From CAYRHN01 sp964424115 (GTDB lineage: Bacteria; Chloroflexota; Anaerolineae; Anaerolineales; Anaerolineaceae), in contig CAYRHN010000006.1 of assembly GCA_964424115.1 (NCBI GenBank), positions 124,001-188,000 of the forward strand: a stretch of DNA of 64,000 nt, read 5' to 3'. Shown piece by piece: positions 1 to 8,199 of this stretch (its first letter is position 1; the number at the start of each line of letters is the position of its first letter). The position numbers and the translations under genes were made by a program. The notes beneath the pieces were generated by a model. It did no database searches. It was not told where the DNA came from and worked only from the letters and a program-made list of their open reading frames with translations.

Positions 1-96
1 CCTTTATATATCTTTGCGGCTTAGCGTCTTGGCGGTATAAAATGATGTCTGGTATGGATTCGACCCCGAGGAATCTGGGATCCACGGATTTATTGG

Positions 97-215
97 GTAG
101 GGGTCGAAGATGCCCGCAGGGTGCGGGACGCCCTGTTGGATTACAAGGGAATGCTTTAACGAAGTCCCGCCCGCTGCCCTGCAAATGCGCCGGTGTACCT
201 CGCGGGCGGCCCTAC
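97..215. repeat. GTAGGGGCG-type palindromic repeat, copy 1
   Basis: About 120 bp bounded by GTAGGGGTCG and a closing CGGCCCTAC, with an internal block ending in GTCCCGCCCG. The same plan recurs near 952, 10969, 11153, 24217, 24801 and 25002. No gene is seen in bases 1-278. Confidence 0.6.
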
Positions 216-278
216 GAAGATCATTTTCGCGTAGGTCTCGATTTGGAGAGATTTCTTGAATTTACATCTGGCGGAAAT

Positions 279-860
279 CTAAAGGGTATACCGCATGACC
301 AGCTGGGTGCCCTCGGCGGCCTGGCCGACCTCCACGAAACCCGCCGCGCGGAAGACATCCGCGATGCCCATGTAGCCGTGGAAGCGGTGCAGCTGTTTGC
401 CCTCCAGCAGGGGGTGGTGCATGTTGGTCGGGTAGCCTTCGATGATCTTTGCGCCGTGTTCCTTCGCATAGGCGACTGCTCCGCGCAGCAGGGCCGCCAT
501 CACGCTCTGGCGGCGGAATTTCTTGTGAACGAAGAAGCACACCACCGACCAGACCGGCTGGTCGTCCAGGCGTTTGAAGTTGCGCGAGCGCTCCAGGCCC
601 AGGTAATGCTCGCGCGGGGCGATCGAGCACCAGCCGACCGGCTGCCCGTCGGCGTAGGCCAGCATCCCGGGGGCGAGCGGCTTTTCGGTGAGGGCTTTCA
701 GCGCGGCTTTGGCGCCTTCGCCGTTGATCTTGTTGAATTCGGCATTGGGCAGACGCCAGAACATGCACCAGCAGCCGGAATAGGCGCCGCGCGGGCCGAA
801 GAGGGCCTCCAGGTCGGCCCAACGGTCAGCAGTGGCAGGGTGGATTTGAAGATCGGTCAT
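279..860 (-). CDS. GNAT family N-acetyltransferase
   Basis: Predicted acyl-CoA dependent N-acetyltransferase of 193 residues; the substrate is unknown. The central part reads like a GNAT core, with a hydrophobic strand (VWSVVCFFV) followed by the basic stretch HKKFRRQSV, where the pyrophosphate of acetyl-CoA would bind. Length is typical for a stand-alone GNAT. A GTG start at 866 is also open, but it would overlap the Shine-Dalgarno sequence AGGAGGT. ATG at 860 has that site at good spacing and is preferred. The gene stands alone between two repeat-bearing spacers. Family assignment is fairly sure, substrate unknown. Confidence 0.8.
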   Translation of the reverse strand: MTDLQIHPATADRWADLEALFGPRGAYSGCWCMFWRLPNAEFNKINGEGAKAALKALTEKPLAPGMLAYADGQPVGWCSIAPREHYLGLERSRNFKRLDDQPVWSVVCFFVHKKFRRQSVMAALLRGAVAYAKEHGAKIIEGYPTNMHHPLLEGKQLHRFHGYMGIADVFRAAGFVEVGQAAEGTQLVMRYTL

Positions 861-951
861 AGTCACCTCCTCAGGGGGATCTCAGGTGGGGAATGATTTG
901 ATTATAAAACATGTCTGGCGCAGAATTTTAAATTCCGACCAATCCTGGCGC

Positions 952-1061
952 AGGGGCGCCACGTCATGGTGAATTGGCGCGTATTGCCGCAGCAGAGTGG
1001 CGCCCGCCAGAATGATCGCGGGCTGGTCAGCCTATAATGCAACATGGCGTCCCGCCCCTAC
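952..1061. repeat. GTAGGGGCG-type palindromic repeat, copy 2
   Basis: The left end is AGGGGCGCC and the right end GGCGTCCCGCCCCTAC. The internal GCAGCAGAGTGGCGCCCG block matches the copy near 11010. It lies between the GNAT gene and the convergent end of the phosphatase operon. Confidence 0.6.
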
Positions 1062-1076
1062 GAGTATCTTCGACCG

Positions 1077-1682
1077 CTACAGCCACGCCGCCCATTCCAG
1101 CCCCTCCGGGTGGAGTTCGCAGACCAGGCAATCACTATATTTGAACCCGCCGTGCGCTTTCAAGGTAGCCGGGTCGAAATTGCGCACCACCAGCGGCAGC
1201 ATCAGCGTGTATATTCCACCGTGCGAGAGGCAAAGCAGGCGCTCGTCCGATTCGCCGAAGCGGGCGATCAGTCCCCGGATGAAGGGCAGGAAGCGATCCT
1301 CAATATCGTGGAAGCTCTCGCCGCCCGGCGTGCGCTGGTTGCGGCGCCTGCCTTCCGGCCAGTCGTCGAAGAAGGCCTTCCAGGTTTGCCAGGTCTTCTC
1401 GTCGCCGCGCCCTTCCAGGCGGCCCATGTCGTATTCGCGCAGCGCCTCGGTGACATCGTAGTCCACCCCCAGGCGGAAGGCGAGAATGGCGGTGGTCTCC
1501 AACGCGCGCAAGACGGGGCTGGTGTAGATATGCGTCAATCCCTGCCCGGCCAGCCGGTCCGCCAGCGCGGCAGCCTGGGCGCGGCCTTGTTCGGTCAGTG
1601 GATGCTTCAGGCCGCGGTTGGAGATCTGGTGGATCAGGTTGGCGCGGCTTTCGCCGTGGCGGGCAAAGTATAGGCGCAGCAT
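1077..1682 (-). CDS. Histidine phosphatase family protein (phosphoglycerate mutase-like)
   Basis: Cytoplasmic phosphatase/mutase-superfamily protein of 201 residues. The N-terminal ARHGES motif places the phospho-accepting histidine at residue 9, and the second family histidine is seen in LCLSHGG near residue 155. The ELTEQGRAQ-like region (LTEQGRAQAAALADRL) and TSPVLRALETTAI are standard for the family. The start codon lies only 4 bases after the stop of the upstream membrane protein gene (1687-2310) and no independent Shine-Dalgarno is evident, so translational coupling is likely. The substrate cannot be told; broad-specificity phosphatase is as likely as true mutase. Confidence 0.85.
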   Translation of the reverse strand: MLRLYFARHGESRANLIHQISNRGLKHPLTEQGRAQAAALADRLAGQGLTHIYTSPVLRALETTAILAFRLGVDYDVTEALREYDMGRLEGRGDEKTWQTWKAFFDDWPEGRRRNQRTPGGESFHDIEDRFLPFIRGLIARFGESDERLLCLSHGGIYTLMLPLVVRNFDPATLKAHGGFKYSDCLVCELHPEGLEWAAWL

Positions 1683-1686
1683 GGGG

Positions 1687-2310
1687 TTATTTGATATCCT
1701 TTTGATCGGGCATGGTGGTCCAGGTGGGGCTGAGGTTGGGGAATTCCCCGCCGGGGATGGGCTCCCAGGCGCCGTTCACCAGCTGGAGCGAGGCGTTGAA
1801 ATCCACGTTGGTCAGGAAGATCTCGGACGGTCTTTCGTTCCAGTACTTCAAGCTGACCCGGCCAACGAACTCGTAGGTTTGCGCCGCACGCGGATCGATC
1901 GGCCGGCAGGTGATGCCGCATTCATTGCCGCGGCAATCCACGCCCTCGATCCGGATGTGGTCGTTGGAGGTGATGCCGTTGTTGTAGGCGGTGGGTGGGT
2001 CGGCCTCCAGGTACAGCAGGCCGGTCACCTTGTTGCAATCGCAGGTCGGCGGCTCGCACAGGAGCAGGGTCATCATTTCGAAATATTCGGCCTTGCCGCG
2101 CAGGTGGATGACCTGGCCGTCGAAACGGGCAGGGGCTTGCCAGACCTCCGAGACCGTGTAGAAATCCTTGGCGGCGGGCGGCAGGAGCAGCAAGAGCAGA
2201 ATACCCAACAGCAGCCCTCCTCCGGCGATCAAAAACCAAATGGGCAGGGGGAGCTTCCTGCCCGGCAGCGGACCGGCAGGCTTATTTGGGTCTGGCACTT
2301 CGGCGGACAT
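1687..2310 (-). CDS. Membrane-anchored extracytoplasmic protein of unknown function
   Basis: 207 residues. A short proline-rich cytoplasmic start is followed by one strong membrane helix (about residues 22-45) and an outside domain. That domain begins with a pattern like an OB-type fold (SEVWQAPARFDGQVIHLRGKA) and carries two cysteine clusters, CEPPTCDC and CRGNECGITC. The clusters could bind metal or form disulfides. It is first in a two-gene operon with the histidine phosphatase. I do not recognise a named family; the OB-like reading is weak. Confidence 0.65.
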   Translation of the reverse strand: MSAEVPDPNKPAGPLPGRKLPLPIWFLIAGGGLLLGILLLLLLPPAAKDFYTVSEVWQAPARFDGQVIHLRGKAEYFEMMTLLLCEPPTCDCNKVTGLLYLEADPPTAYNNGITSNDHIRIEGVDCRGNECGITCRPIDPRAAQTYEFVGRVSLKYWNERPSEIFLTNVDFNASLQLVNGAWEPIPGGEFPNLSPTWTTMPDQKDIK

Positions 2311-2879
2311 ACGTTATCCTCCGGTTCTTGGAACGATTACGGATCAAATTCATTGTATATCAAATCATGGCGATCCGCTCAACCCGTTTTCGCTTTCGAG
2401 GAGCCTTCGGGCGGCAGGTACGGCGGGAAAGATAGAGGCGCAGCACAAGATTATTTACAGGGATTGATTAAATAACATCAGTTTGGGATAAGTGAAATTA
2501 GGATGGCAAAACCAGCTTTCTCGTCACCCTGAGCGTCGCTGTGCGCGCCTACGGCGAGCGAAGGGTCTCCAGGATTAATTTTTAGATGCTCACCTGCACT
2601 CACCTGCACTCACCTGCACTTGCATGCAGGTGCAAGTGCGCATGCAGGTGCAAGTGTCGCTGCGCTCGCCAAGGGCGCGCACCGTGCAGCATGACTTTGT
2701 TACTTGTTTTCCAAGATTGAAGATTATCCCGAACTCACGTTAAATAGTATAATGAATTATCGCAATCAAGGAATTCGTTTTCCGGAATTAAGCAAATTCA
2801 GGCGCCCGAAGCGCGCTGCCCCAAGGGCTTACTGGGGCGGGGCAGCGGAGCTTCGTATGGATCGGGCGGGAGGTAGGAA
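2311..2879. other. Intergenic region with -10 box and leader hairpin
   Basis: No convincing gene. A decanucleotide repeat/palindrome sits at 2591-2656. A TATAAT at 2748-2753 could serve the downstream AT-hook gene but has no good -35. A stem GCTGCCCC (2815-2822) pairing with GGGGCAGC (2839-2846) would lie in that gene's leader. Confidence 0.4.
2591..2656. repeat. Decanucleotide tandem repeat merging into a palindrome
   Basis: Three head-to-tail copies of CACCTGCACT, then TGCATGCAGG and two TGCAGGTGCAAGTG copies that pair with them. Any transcript would fold into alternative hairpins. Confidence 0.7.
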
Positions 2880-3716
2880 ATGGGTAAGCTGATCAAAGAT
2901 TCTTTCCTGCTACTGGTGCTCGGGGGCGTGGTGCTCTTTGTCCTGGTGGTGCTGGTGGCCCTGGGGGTCCTGGGGAGCGACACCTCCGCTTCGAATACCC
3001 TGAACGCCGCCTGGAAGGTGTTGGTCCTGATCCCGCTCCTGATCGTCGTGGTGGAGCTGATCGCCATCCTGGGTTTTGAGCTGCCCACCAAGCTTTCGAC
3101 GCCCGACGAAAAGGTGCTGCTTTCGAGCGGCACCTCGCTGGGCATCGGCGCGATCAAGCAGGAGCACGGGAAGCTGTTTCTGACCAGCAGCCGCCTGGTC
3201 TATAAAGAATCTGTCGTTTCGGCGGTCTTCAAGATGAGCAGGCCGCGCGGGATCGTTTTCCAGTTCAGGGACCCCCTGGAAATAGGGGTGAATACTTTTT
3301 GGGGGATGAAGCAGGGCCTGCGCATCATCAGTAATGGGCACAGTTATTCATTTGGGCTGATCAACCCCGAGAAGTGGCAGCGGGCGATCAGTGAAATGCT
3401 CTACCAAAAGCCGGCCCTGATCTCCGAGCCGCTGCCTGGCGAAGAGAAACCCGCGAACGGTGCCCCTGAGCCGCCCCCGTTAACCGATGGCGTGCCGCCG
3501 CGCAAGCGGGGAAGGAAACCGACGGTCGATAAACAACCTTCTAAAGCGCCCCCGCTAACCCAGGGCGAGCCGCCGCGCAAGCGGGGAAGAAAACCGGCGG
3601 TCGATAAACAACCCCCTGAAGCGCCCCCGCTAACCCAGGGCGTGCCGCCGCGCAAGCGCGGAAGAAAACCGGCGGTCGATAAACACCCCCGGCCTTCTGA
3701 GCCCGGCCAGCTTTAA
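2880..3716 (+). CDS. Two-helix membrane protein with GRAM-like domain and three AT-hook-like repeats
   Basis: 278 residues. Two membrane helices (about 8-31 and 46-66) form a hairpin. They are followed by a GRAM/bacterial-PH-like segment (about 76-175; note KLFLTSSRLVYKE). A tail of three 25-residue repeats follows, each with PPRKRGRKP, the basic cores lying at 208-214, 233-239 and 258-264. RGRKP resembles the AT-hook core that enters the minor groove of AT-rich DNA. With a two-helix hairpin the tail should face the cytoplasm. The DNA repeat period is 75 bp. Shine-Dalgarno GGAGGTAGGA precedes the ATG. Function is inferred only: membrane tethering of DNA, or simply a basic lipid- or nucleic-acid-binding tail. 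Confidence 0.75.
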   Translation: MGKLIKDSFLLLVLGGVVLFVLVVLVALGVLGSDTSASNTLNAAWKVLVLIPLLIVVVELIAILGFELPTKLSTPDEKVLLSSGTSLGIGAIKQEHGKLFLTSSRLVYKESVVSAVFKMSRPRGIVFQFRDPLEIGVNTFWGMKQGLRIISNGHSYSFGLINPEKWQRAISEMLYQKPALISEPLPGEEKPANGAPEPPPLTDGVPPRKRGRKPTVDKQPSKAPPLTQGEPPRKRGRKPAVDKQPPEAPPLTQGVPPRKRGRKPAVDKHPRPSEPGQL

Positions 3717-3760
3717 TTCGAAAGTGCTGCATGATCCTGTCCGAAAAGGCTCATCTGTGC

Positions 3761-4522
3761 TCAACCCAAGCTGCTGCCTTCCGCCGTTTCCACCAATTTG
3801 GACGGCAGCAGGGCGCGGGTGGAAGTCTGGCGCACCAGGGCGGCAAAATTCTGCCAGGCGGCGCGCCGCATCGCCTCGGGCTGGATGCCCAACTGCCTGG
3901 CGATGCGCTCTTCTGCCTGCTCGATGCGGCGGGGAATGGCCACGGGCAGGGCTTCCTCGCCCTGGTCGGATTCGAAGAGCAGCCGTTCCAGCGGGACGCA
4001 GGTGCGGAACTTGGAATGGCGGGCGATGGAAGGGTGGATGGAAAAATAACAGCCTAATTCCACGGCCTCGCGGGTCTCGGGCTCGCTGCCGGTCCAGCAG
4101 TGCAGGATGGGCGCGGTGACCGGTGTGCGGCGCAGTTCCTCCAGCACCAGGCCGCTGGCGCTGTAGCTGTGGATGCTGATAATACGCGGCATCCCGGACA
4201 GAATTTCCAGGATCTGGCGGAAGGTGTTTACTTGCAGTTTCATCGGGATGCGCGAGGAGGTATCCAGGCCGACCTCGCCGACCACGGCGCTGCGGGCGGC
4301 CAGTTCGCTGAAGCGGACCGCGTTGAAGCTGCCCTGGGCTTTGGGATTGCGCGGGTGGCAGCCCACGCCCCAGGCGATCCACGGCTCTGGCCGGGCGGCG
4401 GCCTCGGCCGCCCCTTGCAGCGAGAAGGTCATGCCCAGAACGGCGCCGGCAGCAGAGAGTTCTGCTGCGCTGCGGGTGGGAGCAAAATGGGCATGGGCAT
4501 CGAGCGAAGGAAGCGGGTTCAT
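3761..4522 (-). CDS. TatD family metal-dependent hydrolase
   Basis: 253 residues of the amidohydrolase/TIM-barrel superfamily. The N-terminal DAHAHF motif gives the first metal ligands. GEVGLD holds the conserved glutamate. IISIHSYSA and ILHCWTGS supply further histidines, and LLFESDQ near the end matches the usual LETD position. TatD proteins are nucleases or other metal hydrolases; this one is rather diverged. The start at 4522 shares an ATGA overlap with the end of a small upstream reading frame, suggesting coupling. A longer in-frame start at 4564 is possible but adds residues unlike the family. Confidence 0.75.
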   Translation of the reverse strand: MNPLPSLDAHAHFAPTRSAAELSAAGAVLGMTFSLQGAAEAAARPEPWIAWGVGCHPRNPKAQGSFNAVRFSELAARSAVVGEVGLDTSSRIPMKLQVNTFRQILEILSGMPRIISIHSYSASGLVLEELRRTPVTAPILHCWTGSEPETREAVELGCYFSIHPSIARHSKFRTCVPLERLLFESDQGEEALPVAIPRRIEQAEERIARQLGIQPEAMRRAAWQNFAALVRQTSTRALLPSKLVETAEGSSLG

Positions 4523-4689
4523 AAAATTTGATCCCAATTCTCCGGCAAAGCCGGTAGCGGCCAATCCGCCGGGGGCGTCCAGGACCGCCAGCGGTCAAAG
4601 AAGGCGCGCCTTTCACCAAGCAGCAGGCTCAAGGCGCGTTCGCCTTCGGCGCGGACGGCCTGCGTTCCAGCGGGAGAGGTGCAATCCAT
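4519..4689 (-). CDS. Possible small protein overlapping TatD start
   Basis: A 56-residue frame ending in PALPENWDQIL whose TGA overlaps the TatD ATG (ATGA). The overlap and an Arg/Leu/Trp-rich, helix-like composition argue for reality. Against it, the ATG at 4689 lies inside a TATAAT box, so a later start such as the in-frame TTG is possible. No family recognised. Confidence 0.35.
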   Translation of the reverse strand: MDCTSPAGTQAVRAEGERALSLLLGERRAFFDRWRSWTPPADWPLPALPENWDQIL

Positions 4690-4706
4690 TATACAATGGG
4701 CGGGGG

Positions 4707-4739
4707 AAACCTCACAGGGATTGCATCCCTGTGAGGTTT
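4707..4739. repeat. Perfect 15-bp hairpin
   Basis: AAACCTCACAGGGAT, loop TGC, ATCCCTGTGAGGTTT. It lies between divergent genes, so it is not a plain terminator of either; it is more likely a small interspersed palindrome. Confidence 0.8.
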
Positions 4740-4826
4740 GGTGTCCTTCCATGTAACTTTCCGCCGCCTGGGGCATCCAACTCTACGATAAAGAAAAAAT
4801 TGGTAATTCAAAAAGGAATGGAAAAA

Positions 4827-5498
4827 ATGGCACAGATCATTGATGAAAAAGTACAGGCGCAGGTGCGCGAAGTGTTGAAGGATATCCAGTACCCGGTGGC
4901 GCTGCTGCTGTTCACCAGCGCGGCGCAGGAAAGCTGCGAATACTGCGCGGATACCCACCAGCTGCTGGAGGAAATTGCTCCGCTGGCGCCGATGGTGAAG
5001 CTGTCCATCTATGACCTGCAGGAGAACGCGGATCTGGCGGAGAAGTACCACGTCAAGGCTGCCCCGGCGATCGTGGTGGCCGGACTGGAGGGCGATGAGG
5101 TGGTGGATTACGGGGTGCGCTACCTGGGTATCCCGGCCGGACACGAATTCACCAGCCTGATCAACGACCTGATCATGGTCGGCGGGCGTGACTCGGGCCT
5201 CTCGGCAGCCACGCGCGAATTTTTGGCGACCCTCGACCAGCCGGTCTATATGGAGGTCTTTGTCACCCCCACCTGCCCCTACTGTCCGCGCGCGGTGATC
5301 CTGGCGCACAAGATGGCGCTGGAAAGCCCCTGGGTGCAGGCCGAGGGGGTGGAGGCGACCGAATTCCCCGAGCGGGCCGACCGCTACGGGGTGAGCGGCG
5401 TGCCGCACACGGCCATCAACCTGGGCGCGGCGGAGATGATCGGCTCGGGCAATGAATCGGCCCTGCTGGCAGAAATTAAAAAAGCATTGAAAATATGA
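4827..5498 (+). CDS. Double-thioredoxin-fold redox protein (PDO/glutaredoxin-like)
   Basis: 223 residues made of two thioredoxin folds, each with its own active site: CEYC at 37-40 and CPYC at 150-153. Each is followed by a cis-proline loop (KAAPAIV near 80; SGVPHT in the second half). The architecture is that of protein disulfide oxidoreductases of thermophiles and anaerobes, which oxidise or reduce disulfides in the cytoplasm. There is no signal peptide. ATG at 4827 has AAAGGA 9 bases upstream; the in-frame ATG at 4818 would abut that site and is less likely. It precedes an OsmC gene, both fitting thiol stress defence. Confidence 0.85.
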   Translation: MAQIIDEKVQAQVREVLKDIQYPVALLLFTSAAQESCEYCADTHQLLEEIAPLAPMVKLSIYDLQENADLAEKYHVKAAPAIVVAGLEGDEVVDYGVRYLGIPAGHEFTSLINDLIMVGGRDSGLSAATREFLATLDQPVYMEVFVTPTCPYCPRAVILAHKMALESPWVQAEGVEATEFPERADRYGVSGVPHTAINLGAAEMIGSGNESALLAEIKKALKI

Positions 5499-5575
5499 AC
5501 CGCAAATGAACGCCGATAAACGCTGATTATCTCTTAAAAACTGATCTGAGTTTATTTGCGTTCACATCTTCACTG
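5499..5575. repeat. ACAGAT/ACGGAT family palindrome
   Basis: Left arm ACCGCAAATGAACGCCGATAAACGC pattern, right arm TGATCTGAGTTTATTTGCGTT. It forms a long imperfect hairpin and is one of about thirteen such loci in the window. Confidence 0.7.
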
Positions 5576-5629
5576 GCGTGTCATGGTTATTCATTTTTAG
5601 ATATAATTGAACGAAAAGGGAGATTTGAT

Positions 5630-6049
5630 ATGGAAGCAAAAGTGACCTGGAAGAATGGATTATCCTTTGATGGGTGGGCCTCGAAAAGCGGCTTCACGAT
5701 GCCGCTCGGCACCGACGCGGCCTCAGGTGGGGCGGACGACGGTTTCCGCCCGATGGAGCTGCTGCTGGTGGGGCTGGCGGGCTGCACCGCCATGGACGTG
5801 ATCTCCATTTTGGAGAAGAAGCGCCAGCCAGTGAGCGGTTTCGAGGTGAAAGTGCAGGCCGAGCGGGCCACCGAGCATCCGCGCGTCTTCACCCACATCA
5901 CCCTGGAATACGTGGTGACCGGCAAGGGCGTGGACCTGGCGGCGGTACAGCGCGCGGTGGAACTCTCCGAGACCAAATACTGTTCCGCGCAGGCCATGCT
6001 GCGCCAGGCGGCGAAGATCGAAAGCAAGATCACCCTCGTAGAGGGGTGA
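5630..6049 (+). CDS. OsmC family peroxiredoxin-like protein
   Basis: 139 residues. OsmC/Ohr proteins reduce organic hydroperoxides with two cysteines. Here they are Cys52 in LAGCTAMDV and Cys118 in TKYCSA, matching the YhfA-type subgroup. The PMELLLVGLAGC helix is characteristic. A Shine-Dalgarno AAAGGGAG lies upstream of the ATG, and a TATAAT at 5602-5607 may be its -10 box. The gene is followed by a strong intrinsic terminator, so it is probably monocistronic. Confidence 0.9.
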   Translation: MEAKVTWKNGLSFDGWASKSGFTMPLGTDAASGGADDGFRPMELLLVGLAGCTAMDVISILEKKRQPVSGFEVKVQAERATEHPRVFTHITLEYVVTGKGVDLAAVQRAVELSETKYCSAQAMLRQAAKIESKITLVEG

Positions 6050-6066
6050 GATTCCCCTGCGACCAT

Positions 6067-6114
6067 ACGGGTTTCAGGCAGCTCAAAGCTGCCTGAAACC
6101 CGTCTTTTGTTCTT
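6067..6114 (+). terminator. Rho-independent terminator after the OsmC gene
   Basis: A 17-bp perfect stem ACGGGTTTCAGGCAGCT/AGCTGCCTGAAACCCGT with a 3-base loop, followed by CTTTTGTTCTT. It begins 18 bases after the stop codon. Confidence 0.9.
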
Positions 6115-6141
6115 GCGCAAAGTGCCGCGTCGTTCTATACT
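6113..6141 (+). promoter_or_regulatory. Predicted sigma-70-type promoter
   Basis: TTGCGC, 17-base spacer, TATACT, ending 35 bases before the ATG of the phosphotransferase gene. Consensus match only. Confidence 0.4.
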
Positions 6142-6176
6142 AGGGGAGGCAGAATTCACCCGGAGTTGGAGGAAAA

Positions 6177-7238
6177 ATGGAAGAAGGCGAGATCCAGTCT
6201 ACCTTGCAGGCATACTGCGCTGCGGCCTTCCCGGAATGGGAGGCGCCGGAGGTGGCCGGGCTGCGCCAGATCAGCACCGGCTGGGAAAGCGACGTTTATG
6301 CCTTTGACCTGCTGCACGGCGCGCACGGCGCGGAAGGGGCACGCCTCACCGAGTTGCTGGTGCTGCGCATCTACCCCGGCCAGGACGCCTACGAGAAATC
6401 GGCCCGCGAATTTGACGCGCTGGTGCGCCTGTACCGCTGCGGCTACCCCGTGCCGGAGGCGCTGGCGATGGAGCGCGATGCGCCGGTGTTTGGCAAGCCA
6501 TTCCTGTTGATGCGCCGCGCGCCGGGCATTTCCATGTGGGCGCCGATGTTCAACGATACCCCCGCCCGCCGCGCCTTGCTGAGCGAGCGCTTTTGCGCCC
6601 TGCTGGCCGGGCTGCACCGCCTGGACTGGCGCCTGTTCCTCGACGAGCCGGACTCCCTGCCCGGTCCCTACCGCTGGGTGGATGCACAGTTGAGCGAGGT
6701 GCGCTGGTACCTGGATAATTACGAGCTGGGCCTGTTCCAGCCGGTGATGGACTGGCTGGAGGAGCGGCGCGAGCGCGTGCCCTGCTCCCGCCCCGCGCCG
6801 GTGCATTGGGATTTCCACCCCGGCAACATCCTGCTCGACCAGGCCGGCGGCACGCTGGTGATCGACTGGACCGGCTTTCAGGTCAGCGACCCGCGCTTTG
6901 ACCTGGCCTGGACGCTGCTGCTGATGGGTTCATTCGAAGGCCCCGCCGTGCGCCAGGCCATCCTGGAGGGCTACCAGAAGCACTCCGGCGGAGCGGTGGA
7001 GGAGCTGGAGTTCTTCGATGTCTTCGCCTGCCTGCGGCGGCTGGGCGGATTGTGGATCTCGCTCTCGGCCGGGGCTGACCACGCGGGCATGCGCCCCGGG
7101 GCGGAGGAGATGATGCGCCGCCAGTTCCCTTCCTTCCGCGCCATTTACAACCTGCTGGTGGAACGCACCGGCCTGCGCCTGGCAGAGGTGGAAAAGCTAT
7201 TATCCGCGGACGAACATAAAAATACGGAAGAAATGTGA
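6177..7238 (+). CDS. Aminoglycoside phosphotransferase-like (APH/ChoK family) kinase
   Basis: 353 residues with the eukaryotic-like kinase fold of APH and choline kinases. The catalytic loop is HWDFHPGN at 210-217 (Asp212 base, Asn217 metal). The metal-binding Asp230 lies in VIDWTG, then DPRFDLAW. The N-lobe shows LLVLRIYP with the expected ATP-binding basic residue. The substrate is unknown: small hydroxyl compounds, macrolides and aminoglycosides are all handled by this family, so resistance should not be assumed. Shine-Dalgarno GGAGG is 4 bases before the ATG. The last codons run into an ACAGAT repeat. Confidence 0.8.
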   Translation: MEEGEIQSTLQAYCAAAFPEWEAPEVAGLRQISTGWESDVYAFDLLHGAHGAEGARLTELLVLRIYPGQDAYEKSAREFDALVRLYRCGYPVPEALAMERDAPVFGKPFLLMRRAPGISMWAPMFNDTPARRALLSERFCALLAGLHRLDWRLFLDEPDSLPGPYRWVDAQLSEVRWYLDNYELGLFQPVMDWLEERRERVPCSRPAPVHWDFHPGNILLDQAGGTLVIDWTGFQVSDPRFDLAWTLLLMGSFEGPAVRQAILEGYQKHSGGAVEELEFFDVFACLRRLGGLWISLSAGADHAGMRPGAEEMMRRQFPSFRAIYNLLVERTGLRLAEVEKLLSADEHKNTEEM

Positions 7239-7240
7239 AA

Positions 7241-7334
7241 CCACAGATAAACACAGAAGAAAAGAGTAATCACAGATAACCACAGATGGACACAGATAAA
7301 TTAAAAAATTATCTGAGTTCATCTGTGGTTAATT
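7241..7334. repeat. ACAGAT family palindrome
   Basis: CCACAGATAAACACAG on the left, ATCTGAGTTCATCTGTGGTT on the right, with an extra ACAGATAACCACAGATGGACACAGAT block between. Confidence 0.75.
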
Positions 7335-7352
7335 GATTTCATAGGAGCATCC

Positions 7353-8174
7353 ATGACAAAACAACTGATCGTCAATGCCGATGACTACGGGCGCACGGCG
7401 GGGGTATCGCGGGGCATCCGCCAGGCGCACCTGAAGGGACTGGTCACTTCCACTACTGCCCTGATGACCTGGGCGGGCGTGGAGGAGGAGCTGCGCACCG
7501 CACAGCGCGAGTGCCCGCGCCTGGGGTTGGGCGTGCATCTGTGCCTGACCAGCGGGCGGGCGCTGCTCCCGGCGGAGCAGGCCCCCACCCTGACGCCCCA
7601 TTTTCCCGATTTTCCTGGCCTGGAGGAGCAAGCCGCCCGCCTGGCGGAGATGAGCCTGGAGGATATCCGCGCCGAGTGGCAGGCGCAGATCGAGCGCTTC
7701 TGTGCGGTCACCGGGCAGGCGCCCGACCACCTGGATTCGCACCACCATTTTTCCTATGCCGCCCCGGAGCTGTTCGAGGTGATGCTGCAACTTGCGTTTG
7801 AATACGATTGTCCGGTGCGCTTCCCGCACGCCTCCCCCGGGCTGCTGCCGGATGGGGCGCCGGAAGGCGCTGTGGAGGCCGCCGCGCGCTACCTGCCGGA
7901 GATCCTGGCGCATTACGAAACGCGTCACCCCGACCGCTTCATCGACAGCTTTTACGACGAGACCGCCACGCTGGAAAACCTGCTGGAGATTCTGGGCGGA
8001 TTGGAGAAAGGCACCAGCGAGCTGATGTGCCACCCCGGCTATGCCGATGCCGCCCTGAATTCCAGCTACGCGAAGCAGCGCGAGCGCGAACTGGCCCTGC
8101 TGACCGACCCGCTGGTGCTGGCCGAGGTGGACGCGCTGGAGATCCAGCTGGTCAATTTTAGCGCGCTCCAATAA
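7353..8174 (+). CDS. ChbG/HpnK (YdjC-like) carbohydrate deacetylase
   Basis: 273 residues. The family removes N-acetyl groups from oligosaccharides or hopanoid-linked sugars using a metal held by Asp and His residues. NADDYG at 8-13 gives the aspartates, VHLCLTSG places His62, and DSHHHF places His130-132. The final CHPGYAD is also typical. A Shine-Dalgarno AGGAG lies upstream. Twenty-five bases after its stop comes the DinB gene, probably in the same transcript. In this genome, chitin/peptidoglycan fragment catabolism is a reasonable but unproved role. Confidence 0.85.
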   Translation: MTKQLIVNADDYGRTAGVSRGIRQAHLKGLVTSTTALMTWAGVEEELRTAQRECPRLGLGVHLCLTSGRALLPAEQAPTLTPHFPDFPGLEEQAARLAEMSLEDIRAEWQAQIERFCAVTGQAPDHLDSHHHFSYAAPELFEVMLQLAFEYDCPVRFPHASPGLLPDGAPEGAVEAAARYLPEILAHYETRHPDRFIDSFYDETATLENLLEILGGLEKGTSELMCHPGYADAALNSSYAKQRERELALLTDPLVLAEVDALEIQLVNFSALQ

Positions 8175-8199
8175 ATAGATCGGAACAAGGAGGTGGCGG

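Noticed and set aside
2704..2892. 62-codon frame before the AT-hook gene
   Set aside because: It runs over the predicted leader hairpin and the Shine-Dalgarno of the real gene, with no ribosome site of its own.
6177..7238. Antibiotic-resistance aminoglycoside kinase
   Set aside because: The fold is APH-like but nothing in the sequence or context indicates aminoglycosides as substrate.
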